In this document: in pieces, positions 1 to 5,100 of the stretch
Numbering within the stretch: the stretch's first letter is position 1
How the letters are laid out: each line of letters opens with the position of its first letter
Origin: Caryophanales bacterium UBA3260
GTDB taxonomy: Bacteria > Bacillota_I > Bacilli_A > RF39 > UBA660
Assembly: GCA_002362595.1 (NCBI GenBank)
Contig: DEUO01000173.1
Coordinates: forward strand, 2,651 to 8,653
Length of the DNA: 6,003 nucleotides
Direction of reading: 5' to 3'
Notes under the pieces: model-generated
Databases searched by the model: none
Told to the model about the DNA's origin: nothing
What the model saw: only the letters and a program-made list of their open reading frames with translations
Program-made: the position numbers and the translations under genes

Positions 1-35
1 TTACATTTTTATAATAAATGAATAAAATATAGTAA

Positions 36-62
36 AATCACCCATTAATTAATCAGGTGATT
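36..62 (+). promoter_or_regulatory. Hairpin covering the spoIIR ribosome binding site
   Basis: A perfect 7-bp inverted repeat, AATCACC (36-42) and GGTGATT (56-62), is separated by a 13-nt AT-rich loop. Its 3' arm contains most of the Shine-Dalgarno sequence AGGTGAT (55-61) that serves the ATG at 66. If the mRNA starts upstream of position 36, this stem would hide the ribosome binding site. The repeat is seen directly; a regulatory role is inference. No T-run follows, so it is not an intrinsic terminator. Confidence 0.4.
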
Positions 63-65
63 AAA

Positions 66-572
66 ATGAAAAAAATAATATACATGTTGTTGATTATGAT
101 AATTCTATCATTATTTATTAAACCTAAAGAGACATATTATATTCCTAATGATTCAATAAGATTTCGTATTATAGCTAATAGCAATTCTAATATTGATCAG
201 ACAACTAAGTTATTAATAAAAAAAGATTTAGAAGATAATTTCTTTCCTTTATTAGAACAATCTGCTTCAATAGAAGAAACAAGAAATATAATAAATAATA
301 ATCAAGATATTCTAGATAATACTATTAACAAATATAATATTCCATATACAGTAAATTATGGTAAAAATTATTTTCCTCCTAAAGAATATCTTGGTGTCAA
401 GTATGATGAAGGAAATTATGAATCATTAGTTGTATCTTTAGGAGAAGGAGAAGGCAACAATTGGTGGTGTGTAATGTATCCACCATTATGTCTATTAGAA
501 TCAAAAGAAGAAAAACAAGAAGTAGAATATAAATCATTTATCAAAGAATTAATCGAAAAATTAACATCTTAA
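66..572 (+). CDS. spoIIR: Stage II sporulation protein R (SpoIIR)
   Basis: SpoIIR is the signalling protein made in the forespore and secreted into the intermembrane space, where it triggers SpoIIGA to process pro-sigma-E in the mother cell. The 168-residue product begins with a hydrophobic signal/anchor segment (about 4-18). It then carries the family's N-terminal block IPNDSIRFRIIANSNS (26-41), the counterpart of the IPxxxIRxRIxANSDS motif, and the C-terminal signature GEGxGxNWWCVMYPPLC (126-142) with Trp133, Trp134, Cys135 and Cys142. It is shorter than the Bacillus subtilis protein (about 220 aa), but both signature blocks are intact, so it looks complete. I chose the ATG at 66 because AGGTGAT lies at 55-61 with good spacing; an in-frame GTG at 57 falls inside that ribosome binding site. 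In B. subtilis the gene is under sigma-F. I could not identify a convincing sigma-F promoter in the 65 bases upstream. Confidence 0.95.
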   Translation: MKKIIYMLLIMIILSLFIKPKETYYIPNDSIRFRIIANSNSNIDQTTKLLIKKDLEDNFFPLLEQSASIEETRNIINNNQDILDNTINKYNIPYTVNYGKNYFPPKEYLGVKYDEGNYESLVVSLGEGEGNNWWCVMYPPLCLLESKEEKQEVEYKSFIKELIEKLTS

Positions 573-595
573 GTGTAAACTAATCATAATCAAAA

Positions 596-624
596 TTGAC
601 AAAGTAACTAGTTAATTATATAGT
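596..624 (+). promoter_or_regulatory. Sigma-A promoter of murA
   Basis: TTGACA (596-601), a 17-bp spacer and TATAGT (619-624) lie just downstream of spoIIR. The -35 is perfect and the -10 has one mismatch, predicting transcription from about 631 and a short leader before the murA start. This separates vegetative murA expression from the sporulation gene upstream. Confidence 0.8.
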
Positions 625-668
625 AAATTTGAGAAATAATATTCTCCGAGAAGTCTGTGAGTGATATA

Positions 669-1952
669 ATGAAAAAATTATTAATAGAAGGTCAACATGA
701 CCTTACTGGTGAAATAAAAATAAGTGGAGCTAAAAATAGTGTAGTTGCATTAATACCAGCAGCAATTCTTTCTGACGAGGAAGTAACTTTATACAACGTG
801 CCAAATATTTCTGATACTAAATCATTAATAAGTATCATAGAGCTATTAAATGGTACAGTAAATTATGAAAATGAAATAATGCATATTGATACTCATAACA
901 TTGAAAACAAAGTTGTACCAGAAGAACTAAGTAAAAAGCTTCGTGCATCATATTATTTTATGGGTGCCCTATTAGCTAAATTCCATTATGCAGAAATTTA
1001 CTTTCCAGGTGGATGTAATATTGGATCTAGACCAATAGATTTTCATATTAATGGTTTTAAAAAATTAGGCGCAAAAGTAACAATTGAAGGCAACAAATAT
1101 ATTTTTAAAGCAGATAAATTAAAAGGAGCTCGTATATATTTGGATTTTGCCTCAGTAGGTGCAACCATTAATATTATGCTTGCTGCTGTAAAAGCTGAAG
1201 GAATAACTCATATTTCTAATGCTGCTAAAGAACCGGAAATAGTTAATATAGCAAGTTTATTAAATAATATGGGTGCTAAAATTACAGGTGCTGGAACTAG
1301 CGAAATAAAGATAGAAGGTGTTGAACATTTAGGATCAGGAATAGTTGATGTTATTCCTGATAGAATAGAAGCAGGGACATACGCCATAATCGGTGCATTA
1401 ACAGGAAAAAATTTAAAAATAACAGGTATTATCGAAGAGCATATAGATGCTTTACTAAGTAAATTAAAAGAAATGGATGTAAAAATCGAAGTTGATAACC
1501 ATACTTTAACTATAACAAAGCCCAAAAAATATAAAGCTATTAATGTTAAAACATTAGTCTTCCCTGGATTTGCCACTGATTTAGGTCAGCCAATGAGCGT
1601 CTTACTAACTCAAGCTGATGGAATGAGTATCTTTGAAGAAACAATATATGAAAATCGTATGGGTCATATTAAATATCTTCAAAAAATGGGAGCTAATATT
1701 CGTGTAAATGAAAGAACAGCTATTATAATTGGTAAAACAGAATTAAAAGGCGAAGAAGTAGTAGCAACAGATTTAAGAGCTGGCGCAGCAATGGTTATAG
1801 CAGGTTTAATTGCCAAAGGAACAACAAAAATATGTGAAATAAATCACATCTTAAGAGGATATGAAAACATAGTTGAAAAACTATCAGGAGCAGGTGCAAA
1901 TATAAAAGTAATTGAAGAAGAAGACACTCTTCCTAAAGATATGCCAGAATAA
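669..1952 (+). CDS. murA: UDP-N-acetylglucosamine 1-carboxyvinyltransferase (MurA)
   Basis: This cytoplasmic enzyme transfers enolpyruvate from phosphoenolpyruvate to UDP-GlcNAc, the first committed step of peptidoglycan synthesis. The 427-residue length matches the family. The substrate-binding Lys22-Asn23 are in the GAKN motif (20-23). The catalytic loop PGGCNIGSRPID places Cys116 at the position of the phosphoenolpyruvate-reactive cysteine, the residue attacked by fosfomycin. TDLGQP contains Asp304, the counterpart of the catalytic Asp305. DLRAGAAMVIAG and the C-terminal LRGYENIVEKL are the usual closing motifs. I prefer the ATG at 669 over an in-frame GTG at 657, because MKKLLIEG aligns with the usual MurA N-terminus and GTGAT (661-665) can act as a weak ribosome binding site. 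Many Bacillota carry two MurA paralogues, and I cannot say which this is. It has its own promoter and terminator, so it looks monocistronic. Confidence 0.97.
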   Translation: MKKLLIEGQHDLTGEIKISGAKNSVVALIPAAILSDEEVTLYNVPNISDTKSLISIIELLNGTVNYENEIMHIDTHNIENKVVPEELSKKLRASYYFMGALLAKFHYAEIYFPGGCNIGSRPIDFHINGFKKLGAKVTIEGNKYIFKADKLKGARIYLDFASVGATINIMLAAVKAEGITHISNAAKEPEIVNIASLLNNMGAKITGAGTSEIKIEGVEHLGSGIVDVIPDRIEAGTYAIIGALTGKNLKITGIIEEHIDALLSKLKEMDVKIEVDNHTLTITKPKKYKAINVKTLVFPGFATDLGQPMSVLLTQADGMSIFEETIYENRMGHIKYLQKMGANIRVNERTAIIIGKTELKGEEVVATDLRAGAAMVIAGLIAKGTTKICEINHILRGYENIVEKLSGAGANIKVIEEEDTLPKDMPE

Positions 1953-1977
1953 AATATTCACAATCGTGAATATTTTT
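1951..1977 (+). terminator. Intrinsic terminator after murA
   Basis: An 11-bp perfect stem (1951-1961 with 1966-1976, closed at CAC/GTG) has a 4-nt AATC loop. It overlaps the murA stop codon and ends in a run of five T (1973-1977). It separates murA from the RNA promoter that follows. Confidence 0.8.
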
Positions 1978-2048
1978 AAAAACTATAAATATAATATAAA
2001 AAAAGATTATTTCTAAAAGTCAATACAAAAATAACAAATAACATAAAT

Positions 2049-2077
2049 TTGACATTCTTTCTAAAATTTGATAAAAT
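2049..2077 (+). promoter_or_regulatory. Strong sigma-A promoter of the structured RNA
   Basis: TTGACA (2049-2054), a 17-bp spacer and TAAAAT (2072-2077) form the strongest promoter in the window: a perfect -35, ideal spacing and a near-consensus -10. The predicted start is about 2084-2085, exactly where a less AT-rich, hairpin-dense stretch begins. This points to a constitutively and highly expressed transcript. Confidence 0.85.
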
Positions 2078-2084
2078 TCATATC

Positions 2085-2520
2085 GTTGTGGTGCATTATC
2101 CTAGTCACAAACATTATTTGAAGGTGGGGCTAAAAATCCATCAGTTATGCATATATGACACTTTGTATATCTGCTTATTTCGCCCAGATTTGGGTGGATA
2201 TATAATTTAAGATTTAAGGATAAGTTATAATGGCATATAACCTAGAATCCTTTTATCCCGTCGCAAAAAAAGATTCAACTTTGCATGTCGTGAGTGATTA
2301 TGTGGGATAGAAATTGAAAACATGATTGCAAAAGCGAATAAGAATAATCACTATGTGTTAGAGAAATTCTCTAGGGTGTATGTATTATAAGGTTTGAAGT
2401 GCGGACTAAGTGGTAATCGAGTAATCGTCTTGGTAACAACCGATTGACTTCTTTAAAGAGAAATCGCCAGAGAGTAATTGATGGTAGAAGTTAGAGAAAC
2501 TCAACTCGACCAAAGCCGTA
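2085..2520 (+). ncRNA. ole: Large structured noncoding RNA, probable shortened OLE RNA
   Basis: About 430 bases without an ORF are visibly richer in G and C than the flanks and dense in pairings. The 5' hairpin pairs TTGTG 2086-2090 with CACAA 2106-2110. CGCCCA/TGGGTG (2181-2196) has a 4-nt loop and is bracketed by ATATC/GATAT (2167-2171, 2197-2201). A two-tier hairpin has AAGGAT/ATCCTT (2216-2252) outside GTTATA/TATAAC. A 9-bp perfect helix joins 2293-2301 to 2344-2352, and a TAGAGA/TCTCTA hairpin spans 2359-2373. GAAGT/ACTTC (2396-2451) encloses a GUAA tetraloop hairpin (2423-2445), and a last hairpin spans 2489-2506. It has its own strong promoter and lies directly upstream of an OapA-like gene, the usual ole-oapA arrangement. 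Known OLE RNAs are about 600 nt, so this would be a reduced form. I did not recognise primary-sequence motifs of tmRNA, RNase P, SRP RNA or a known riboswitch. A structured RNA is well supported; the OLE name is inference from context. The 3' end is approximate. Confidence 0.62.
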
Positions 2521-2578
2521 AAATTAATTTATAATATACCATACAAATATTAATATATACTTTATAAGGAGAGTTAAT

Positions 2579-3100
2579 ATGAAAAGTAATGTTAACTGGA
2601 TATATAAAGTTTTTTTATTATCTTTTATTCTTTCAATCATATTTAGTAGTATATCAACTATTATGTCAGAAAAATTTAATACATTAATCTTAGTTATAAT
2701 ACTATTATTAGTTATGTCCATTGGAATAATATTTGATATGATTGGTGTTGCAGTTTTAACTAGTAACGAAGCTAGCTTGCATGCAAGAGCTTCTCAAAAA
2801 ATAAAAGGTGCTAAAAAAGCAATATCCTTGTTAAAAAATTCAACTAAAGTATCATCTATATGTAATGACGTAATAGGTGATATATGTGGAATAGTAAGTG
2901 GAAGTTTAAGTGCAGTCTTAACTATCACAATATGTAATAAGTTCCATCTGTCTCAAACAATTATAACAATAATAATAACTGCAGTTGTATCATCTCTAAC
3001 AGTAGGATGCAAAGCTATATTTAAAGAAGTAGCTACTAAAAAAAGTGATACTATCGTATTTACAGTTGGTAAAATACTATCAATATTTAGCAAAAAATAA
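2579..3100 (+). CDS. oapA: Four-helix membrane protein, probable OLE-associated protein OapA (CorB/CNNM-like)
   Basis: The 173-residue product has four likely transmembrane segments (about 7-29, 35-60, 98-119 and 127-148) and a basic stretch between helices 2 and 3 (His68 to Lys90, including QKIKGAKK). A DxxxD motif, DVIGD (97-101), opens helix 3. The pattern FDMIGVAV, then basic SxKxKGAK, then CNDVIGDICGIVSG is what I recall from small Bacillota proteins often labelled Mg2+/Co2+ transporter CorB, the group I believe includes OapA of Bacillus halodurans. OapA binds OLE RNA and holds it at the membrane, and loss of the complex changes Mg2+ tolerance. The ATG at 2579 follows a strong AAGGAGAG (2566-2573). 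The gene is immediately 3' of the structured RNA with no terminator between, so it may be cotranscribed. It lacks the CBS domains of a full CorB/CNNM transporter, so it is probably not a transporter alone. The membrane topology is secure; the OapA name is moderately secure. Confidence 0.68.
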   Translation: MKSNVNWIYKVFLLSFILSIIFSSISTIMSEKFNTLILVIILLLVMSIGIIFDMIGVAVLTSNEASLHARASQKIKGAKKAISLLKNSTKVSSICNDVIGDICGIVSGSLSAVLTITICNKFHLSQTIITIIITAVVSSLTVGCKAIFKEVATKKSDTIVFTVGKILSIFSKK

Positions 3101-3120
3101 ATAAATATTTAATTTATATC

Positions 3121-3148
3121 TTGAATAGTTATATTCTTATGATATAAT
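3121..3148 (+). promoter_or_regulatory. Sigma-A promoter of rpmE
   Basis: TTGAAT (3121-3126), a 16-bp spacer and TATAAT (3143-3148) are preceded by an extended -10 TG (3140-3141). The -10 is perfect and the -35 close to consensus. Transcription would start near 3155, giving a leader of about 50 nt before rpmE. Confidence 0.75.
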
Positions 3149-3154
3149 ACATAA

Positions 3155-3207
3155 GACGAAGAAATTACTATGTCGTGAAATATAGACATGGCGGAAGGAG
3201 AATAAAA
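3155..3207 (+). promoter_or_regulatory. Possible L31 autoregulatory leader of rpmE
   Basis: Between the predicted start and the rpmE start codon, CTATGTC (3168-3174) can pair with GACATGG (3185-3191), including one G-U pair. The hairpin sits immediately 5' of the ribosome binding site GGAAGGAG (3193-3200). L31 genes in several phyla, including Firmicutes, are known to carry structured leaders proposed to bind L31. Position and pairing fit that idea, but I cannot match a consensus by eye. Confidence 0.3.
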
Positions 3208-3423
3208 ATGAGAAAAGATATTCATCCAGAAATGAAAGATTGTAAGGTAACTTGTGCTTGTGGAGCTACATTTATGACTAAATCTACAAAAGACAGTATC
3301 CATATTGAAGTATGCAGCGAATGCCATCCATTCTATACTGGAAAACAAGGAAAAGCTAAAAAAACTGGTGCTGTTGAAAAATTCAATCGTAAATTTGGAT
3401 ATGATCAAGAAGAAACTAAATAG
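3208..3423 (+). CDS. rpmE: 50S ribosomal protein L31, zinc-binding (C+) type
   Basis: L31 bridges the 50S and 30S subunits. The 71-residue product starts with the typical MRKDIHPE and carries the family signature CHPFYTGKQ (39-47). Cys16, Cys18, Cys36 and Cys39 match the four zinc ligands of the C+ form in Bacillus subtilis RpmE, so this is the zinc-dependent version rather than the zinc-independent YtiA/RpmE2 type. The lysine-rich tail and FNRKFGY ending are normal for C+ L31. The ATG at 3208 was chosen because GGAAGGAG lies at 3193-3200 and the protein then begins like other L31s; an ATG at 3175 would add 11 unrelated residues and fall in the leader. It has its own promoter and terminator. 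Confidence 0.97.
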   Translation: MRKDIHPEMKDCKVTCACGATFMTKSTKDSIHIEVCSECHPFYTGKQGKAKKTGAVEKFNRKFGYDQEETK

Positions 3424-3435
3424 GTTTCTTTTTTT
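3410..3435 (+). terminator. Intrinsic terminator after rpmE
   Basis: AAGAAAC (3410-3416) pairs with GTTTCTT (3424-3430) around a 7-nt loop, followed by an uninterrupted T-run to 3435. The stem begins inside the last rpmE codons, and the stop codon lies in the loop. Confidence 0.75.
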
Positions 3436-3467
3436 CATGTTATTCGTGTAAAAAGAAGTTTAATATG

Positions 3468-3476
3468 TGTTATAAT
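3468..3476 (+). promoter_or_regulatory. Extended -10 promoter of rpiB
   Basis: TGTTATAAT combines a TGn extension (3468-3470) with a perfect TATAAT (3471-3476), about 37 bp before the rpiB start and just after the rpmE terminator. No good -35 hexamer is visible at 16-18 bp spacing, as is common when an extended -10 is present. It would drive rpiB, ywzB and at least part of the spoIID transcription. Confidence 0.6.
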
Positions 3477-3513
3477 ATTAATGATAATAGATTTATGAAA
3501 GGATTGGTAAATA

Positions 3514-3963
3514 ATGAAAATTGCAATAGCTACAGATCACAATGGAGTTAATGAAAAAAAGACTTTAATAGAATCCTTAAAGGAGTATGAATTTCTTGAT
3601 AAAAGTACTGATAATACACCTATAGATGACTATCCAGACTTTGCTTTTCGCGTTGCTAAATCTGTAATAAATAAAGAGGCAGACTTTGGAGTACTTATGT
3701 GTGGTACAGGAATAGGAATGAGTATCGCCGCCAATAAAGTAAAAGGAATAAGATGTGCTCATTGTTCAAATTTAGAACAATCTCATTTAGCCCGTGAACA
3801 TAACGATGCTAACATTATCGCCTTAAGTTATAAACAAGATATAAATGAATTAATAGATATGATTAAAGAATTTATTAATACACCTCATTCTGAAGATGAA
3901 AGACATCATAGAAGAGTAAATAAAATCATAAATATAGAAAACGGAACATATAATGAATTATAA
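3514..3963 (+). CDS. rpiB: Ribose-5-phosphate isomerase B (RpiB/LacAB family)
   Basis: RpiB interconverts ribulose 5-phosphate and ribose 5-phosphate in the pentose phosphate pathway. The 149-residue length is typical. The N-terminal MKIAIATDHNG places Asp8 and His9 in the substrate site. GVLMCGTGIGMSIAANK contains Cys63, the expected catalytic base, followed by the phosphate/anion loop GTGIG. HNDANIIALS supplies His96 and Asn97, and the C-terminal HHRRVNKI matches the family's closing motif. GAAAGGA (3497-3503) serves as the ribosome binding site. The LacAB branch (galactose-6-phosphate isomerase) is similar in sequence, but a single subunit with no lac/tag genes nearby favours RpiB. The 3' end overlaps the next gene by 11 bp, which suggests translational coupling. 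Confidence 0.95.
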   Translation: MKIAIATDHNGVNEKKTLIESLKEYEFLDKSTDNTPIDDYPDFAFRVAKSVINKEADFGVLMCGTGIGMSIAANKVKGIRCAHCSNLEQSHLAREHNDANIIALSYKQDINELIDMIKEFINTPHSEDERHHRRVNKIINIENGTYNEL

Positions 3964-4156
3964 AGCTTATATATATGTTATTACATTATTCTTAAGTATT
4001 TATTCATTATCAGGAGTTAACTTCGACAGATTCTTTAAAACTAATAAAGCTTTAGAAGCTAGAATAATTGTTTTAATATTAGCAGTATGTATGAGTTACC
4101 TTCTAACAAACTTCATAACAGATTTTATGAGTCTTACAACAATCATAAAAGGATGA
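3953..4156 (+). CDS. ywzB: DUF1146 family small membrane protein (YwzB-like)
   Basis: The 67-residue product has two transmembrane helices (about 5-20 and 37-56) joined by a short charged loop. The pattern FDRFFKTNKALEAR followed by SYLLTNFITDF fits the DUF1146/YwzB family of Bacilli, in which an Asp-Phe-x-x-Phe segment precedes a QAR-like turn and a conserved LxTNFxxDF end. Its biochemical role is unknown to me; it is a conserved integral membrane protein found near murA/spoIID-type genes. It starts inside the rpiB end (11-bp overlap), and its stop codon lies within the ribosome binding site of spoIID, so all three genes are probably translated from one mRNA. Its TGA stop shows that TGA is not recoded here. 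Confidence 0.8.
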   Translation: MNYKAYIYVITLFLSIYSLSGVNFDRFFKTNKALEARIIVLILAVCMSYLLTNFITDFMSLTTIIKG

Positions 4157-4160
4157 TTTA

Positions 4161-5048
4161 ATGAATAGAAATCTTTTAATTATAATTATTTTATTAATTC
4201 CCTTGACTATAATTAGTTTCTTAAAAAAAGAAACTAATTTTTCTCTAAAAGAGGAAGAAGAACCACAAAAAATATACGTTCCAGTTAGAGAAGGAGACCA
4301 AATAAATAACATCGAATTAGAAGATTATGTAATAGGTGTAGTAGCAGGGGAAATGCCTGCATTATTTGAAATTGAAGCATTAAAATCTCAAGCTATTGCT
4401 GCTAGAACTTATGCCATAAATCATTTAAAATCCCAAAAATCAATAACAAATACTACATCAGATCAAGTTTATATAACTAAAGAAGAAATGCTAGAAAAAT
4501 GGCAAGATAAATATGATACATATTATAATAAAATATCAAATGCTGTCTTATCTACTAAAGACCTTATTATGTTCTATAATAACGAACCAATAAAAGCTTA
4601 CTATTATTCTATGAGTAATGGATATACAGAAAGTTCTTTAAATGTTTTTAAAGAAGAAAATGCTTACTTAAATATTATACCTTCTCCCTATGATGGAGAT
4701 AATTCTAATACTATAACTATCTCCCAACAAGAATTTTGTACAAATCTAAATATTCAATGTTCATTTATCGAAATAACTAATATTATAAAAGATAAATCTA
4801 ATCGTATTTCAAAAATAACTATAAACAATAAAGACTTTACTGGTATAGAAGTAAGAAAAAAACTATCTTTACGTTCTACAGATTTCCAAATAATAAAAAA
4901 GAATAATTACTTAGAAATAACAACTAGAGGATATGGTCATGGAGTAGGAATGAGCCAACATGGATCTAATAATATGGCTAAACTAGGATATAACTATGAA
5001 GAAATATTAAAATATTATTATCAAAATATTAAAATTGATAAGTTATAG
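4161..5048 (+). CDS. spoIID: Stage II sporulation protein D (SpoIID), peptidoglycan lytic transglycosylase
   Basis: SpoIID is made in the mother cell and, with SpoIIP and SpoIIM, degrades septal peptidoglycan to drive engulfment; it cleaves denuded glycan strands. The 295-residue product has a membrane anchor (about 4-21) and then the SpoIID domain. LEDYVIGVVAGEMPALF contains Glu64, the counterpart of the essential catalytic Glu88 of B. subtilis, followed by EALKSQAIAARTYA. The middle block YSMSNGYTESS matches the family's STSGGxTE motif. The C-terminal RGYGHGVGMSQHGSN (256-270) and GYNYEEILKYYY complete the domain. It is somewhat shorter than the B. subtilis protein (about 340 aa). The ribosome binding site AAAGGATGAT (4148-4157) overlaps the stop of ywzB. 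In B. subtilis spoIID is under sigma-E; I see no convincing sigma-E promoter, and the gene may be partly read from upstream. A terminator-like hairpin lies in codons 17-28. Confidence 0.96.
   Translation: MNRNLLIIIILLIPLTIISFLKKETNFSLKEEEEPQKIYVPVREGDQINNIELEDYVIGVVAGEMPALFEIEALKSQAIAARTYAINHLKSQKSITNTTSDQVYITKEEMLEKWQDKYDTYYNKISNAVLSTKDLIMFYNNEPIKAYYYSMSNGYTESSLNVFKEENAYLNIIPSPYDGDNSNTITISQQEFCTNLNIQCSFIEITNIIKDKSNRISKITINNKDFTGIEVRKKLSLRSTDFQIIKKNNYLEITTRGYGHGVGMSQHGSNNMAKLGYNYEEILKYYYQNIKIDKL
4211..4242 (+). repeat. Terminator-like perfect hairpin inside the start of spoIID
   Basis: A 12-bp perfect inverted repeat (AATTAGTTTCTT at 4211-4222 and AAGAAACTAATT at 4228-4239) has a five-A loop. 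Its 3' arm runs into a five-T tract (4238-4242). It lies about 50 bases into the coding sequence, in the segment encoding the end of the membrane anchor and the following linker, where amino acid constraint is weak. The structure has the shape of an intrinsic terminator on the + strand. Function is inferred. Confidence 0.5.
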
Positions 5049-5077
5049 GTATATTTCTTTTTTTATTGTCCAAACTT
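5049..5077 (+). promoter_or_regulatory. Possible sigma-F promoter of spoIIQ
   Basis: In the short gap before spoIIQ, GTATA (5049-5053) lies 14 bp before GTCCAAACTT (5068-5077). This resembles the sigma-F consensus GywTA, about 15 bp, GgnrAnAnTw, with mismatches at two -10 positions. spoIIQ is a classic sigma-F gene in Bacillus, and it is the only gene in this run with a gap large enough for a promoter. The match is imperfect. Confidence 0.3.
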
Positions 5078-5100
5078 ATTATTAGAAAGGTTGGAAATAA

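Noticed and set aside
657..668. Upstream in-frame GTG start for murA
   Set aside because: The MurA family N-terminus aligns with the ATG at 669, and the GTG adds four residues with no better ribosome binding site.
1208..1576. 122-codon open frame on the - strand inside murA
   Set aside because: It is fully inside a well-supported MurA gene on the other strand, has no ribosome binding site, and its composition reflects antisense of murA codons.
2411..2427. Direct repeat GTAATCGAGTAATCG as a CRISPR-like or iteron repeat
   Set aside because: There are only two short units with no spacer periodicity, and they lie within a stem-loop region of the structured RNA.
2085..2520. tmRNA, RNase P RNA, SRP RNA, 6S RNA, T-box or a common riboswitch
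   Set aside because: I looked for their hallmark sequences (tmRNA ends, RNase P GAGGAAAGUCC/ACAGAAA, SRP GGAAGG-type apical loop, T-box GGUGGNACCGCG, FMN, lysine and cobalamin cores) on the + strand, and read the reverse complement for anything familiar, and found no match.
2524..2721. 65-codon open frame on the - strand over the start of oapA
   Set aside because: It is antisense to the strong ribosome binding site and first transmembrane helices of the + strand gene; its hydrophobic look comes from the reverse complement of membrane-protein codons.
3109..3438. 109-codon open frame on the - strand over rpmE
   Set aside because: It is antisense to rpmE, its promoter and its terminator. The Phe/Ser-rich translation is what AT-rich antisense sequence yields.
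657..4156. Mollicute-type recoding of TGA as Trp
   Set aside because: SpoIIR uses TGG for both conserved Trp residues, and ywzB ends in TGA at the expected family length, so TGA is a stop.
5049..5068. Intrinsic terminator between spoIID and spoIIQ
   Set aside because: There is a T-rich run (5057-5064), but no stable stem immediately upstream of it.
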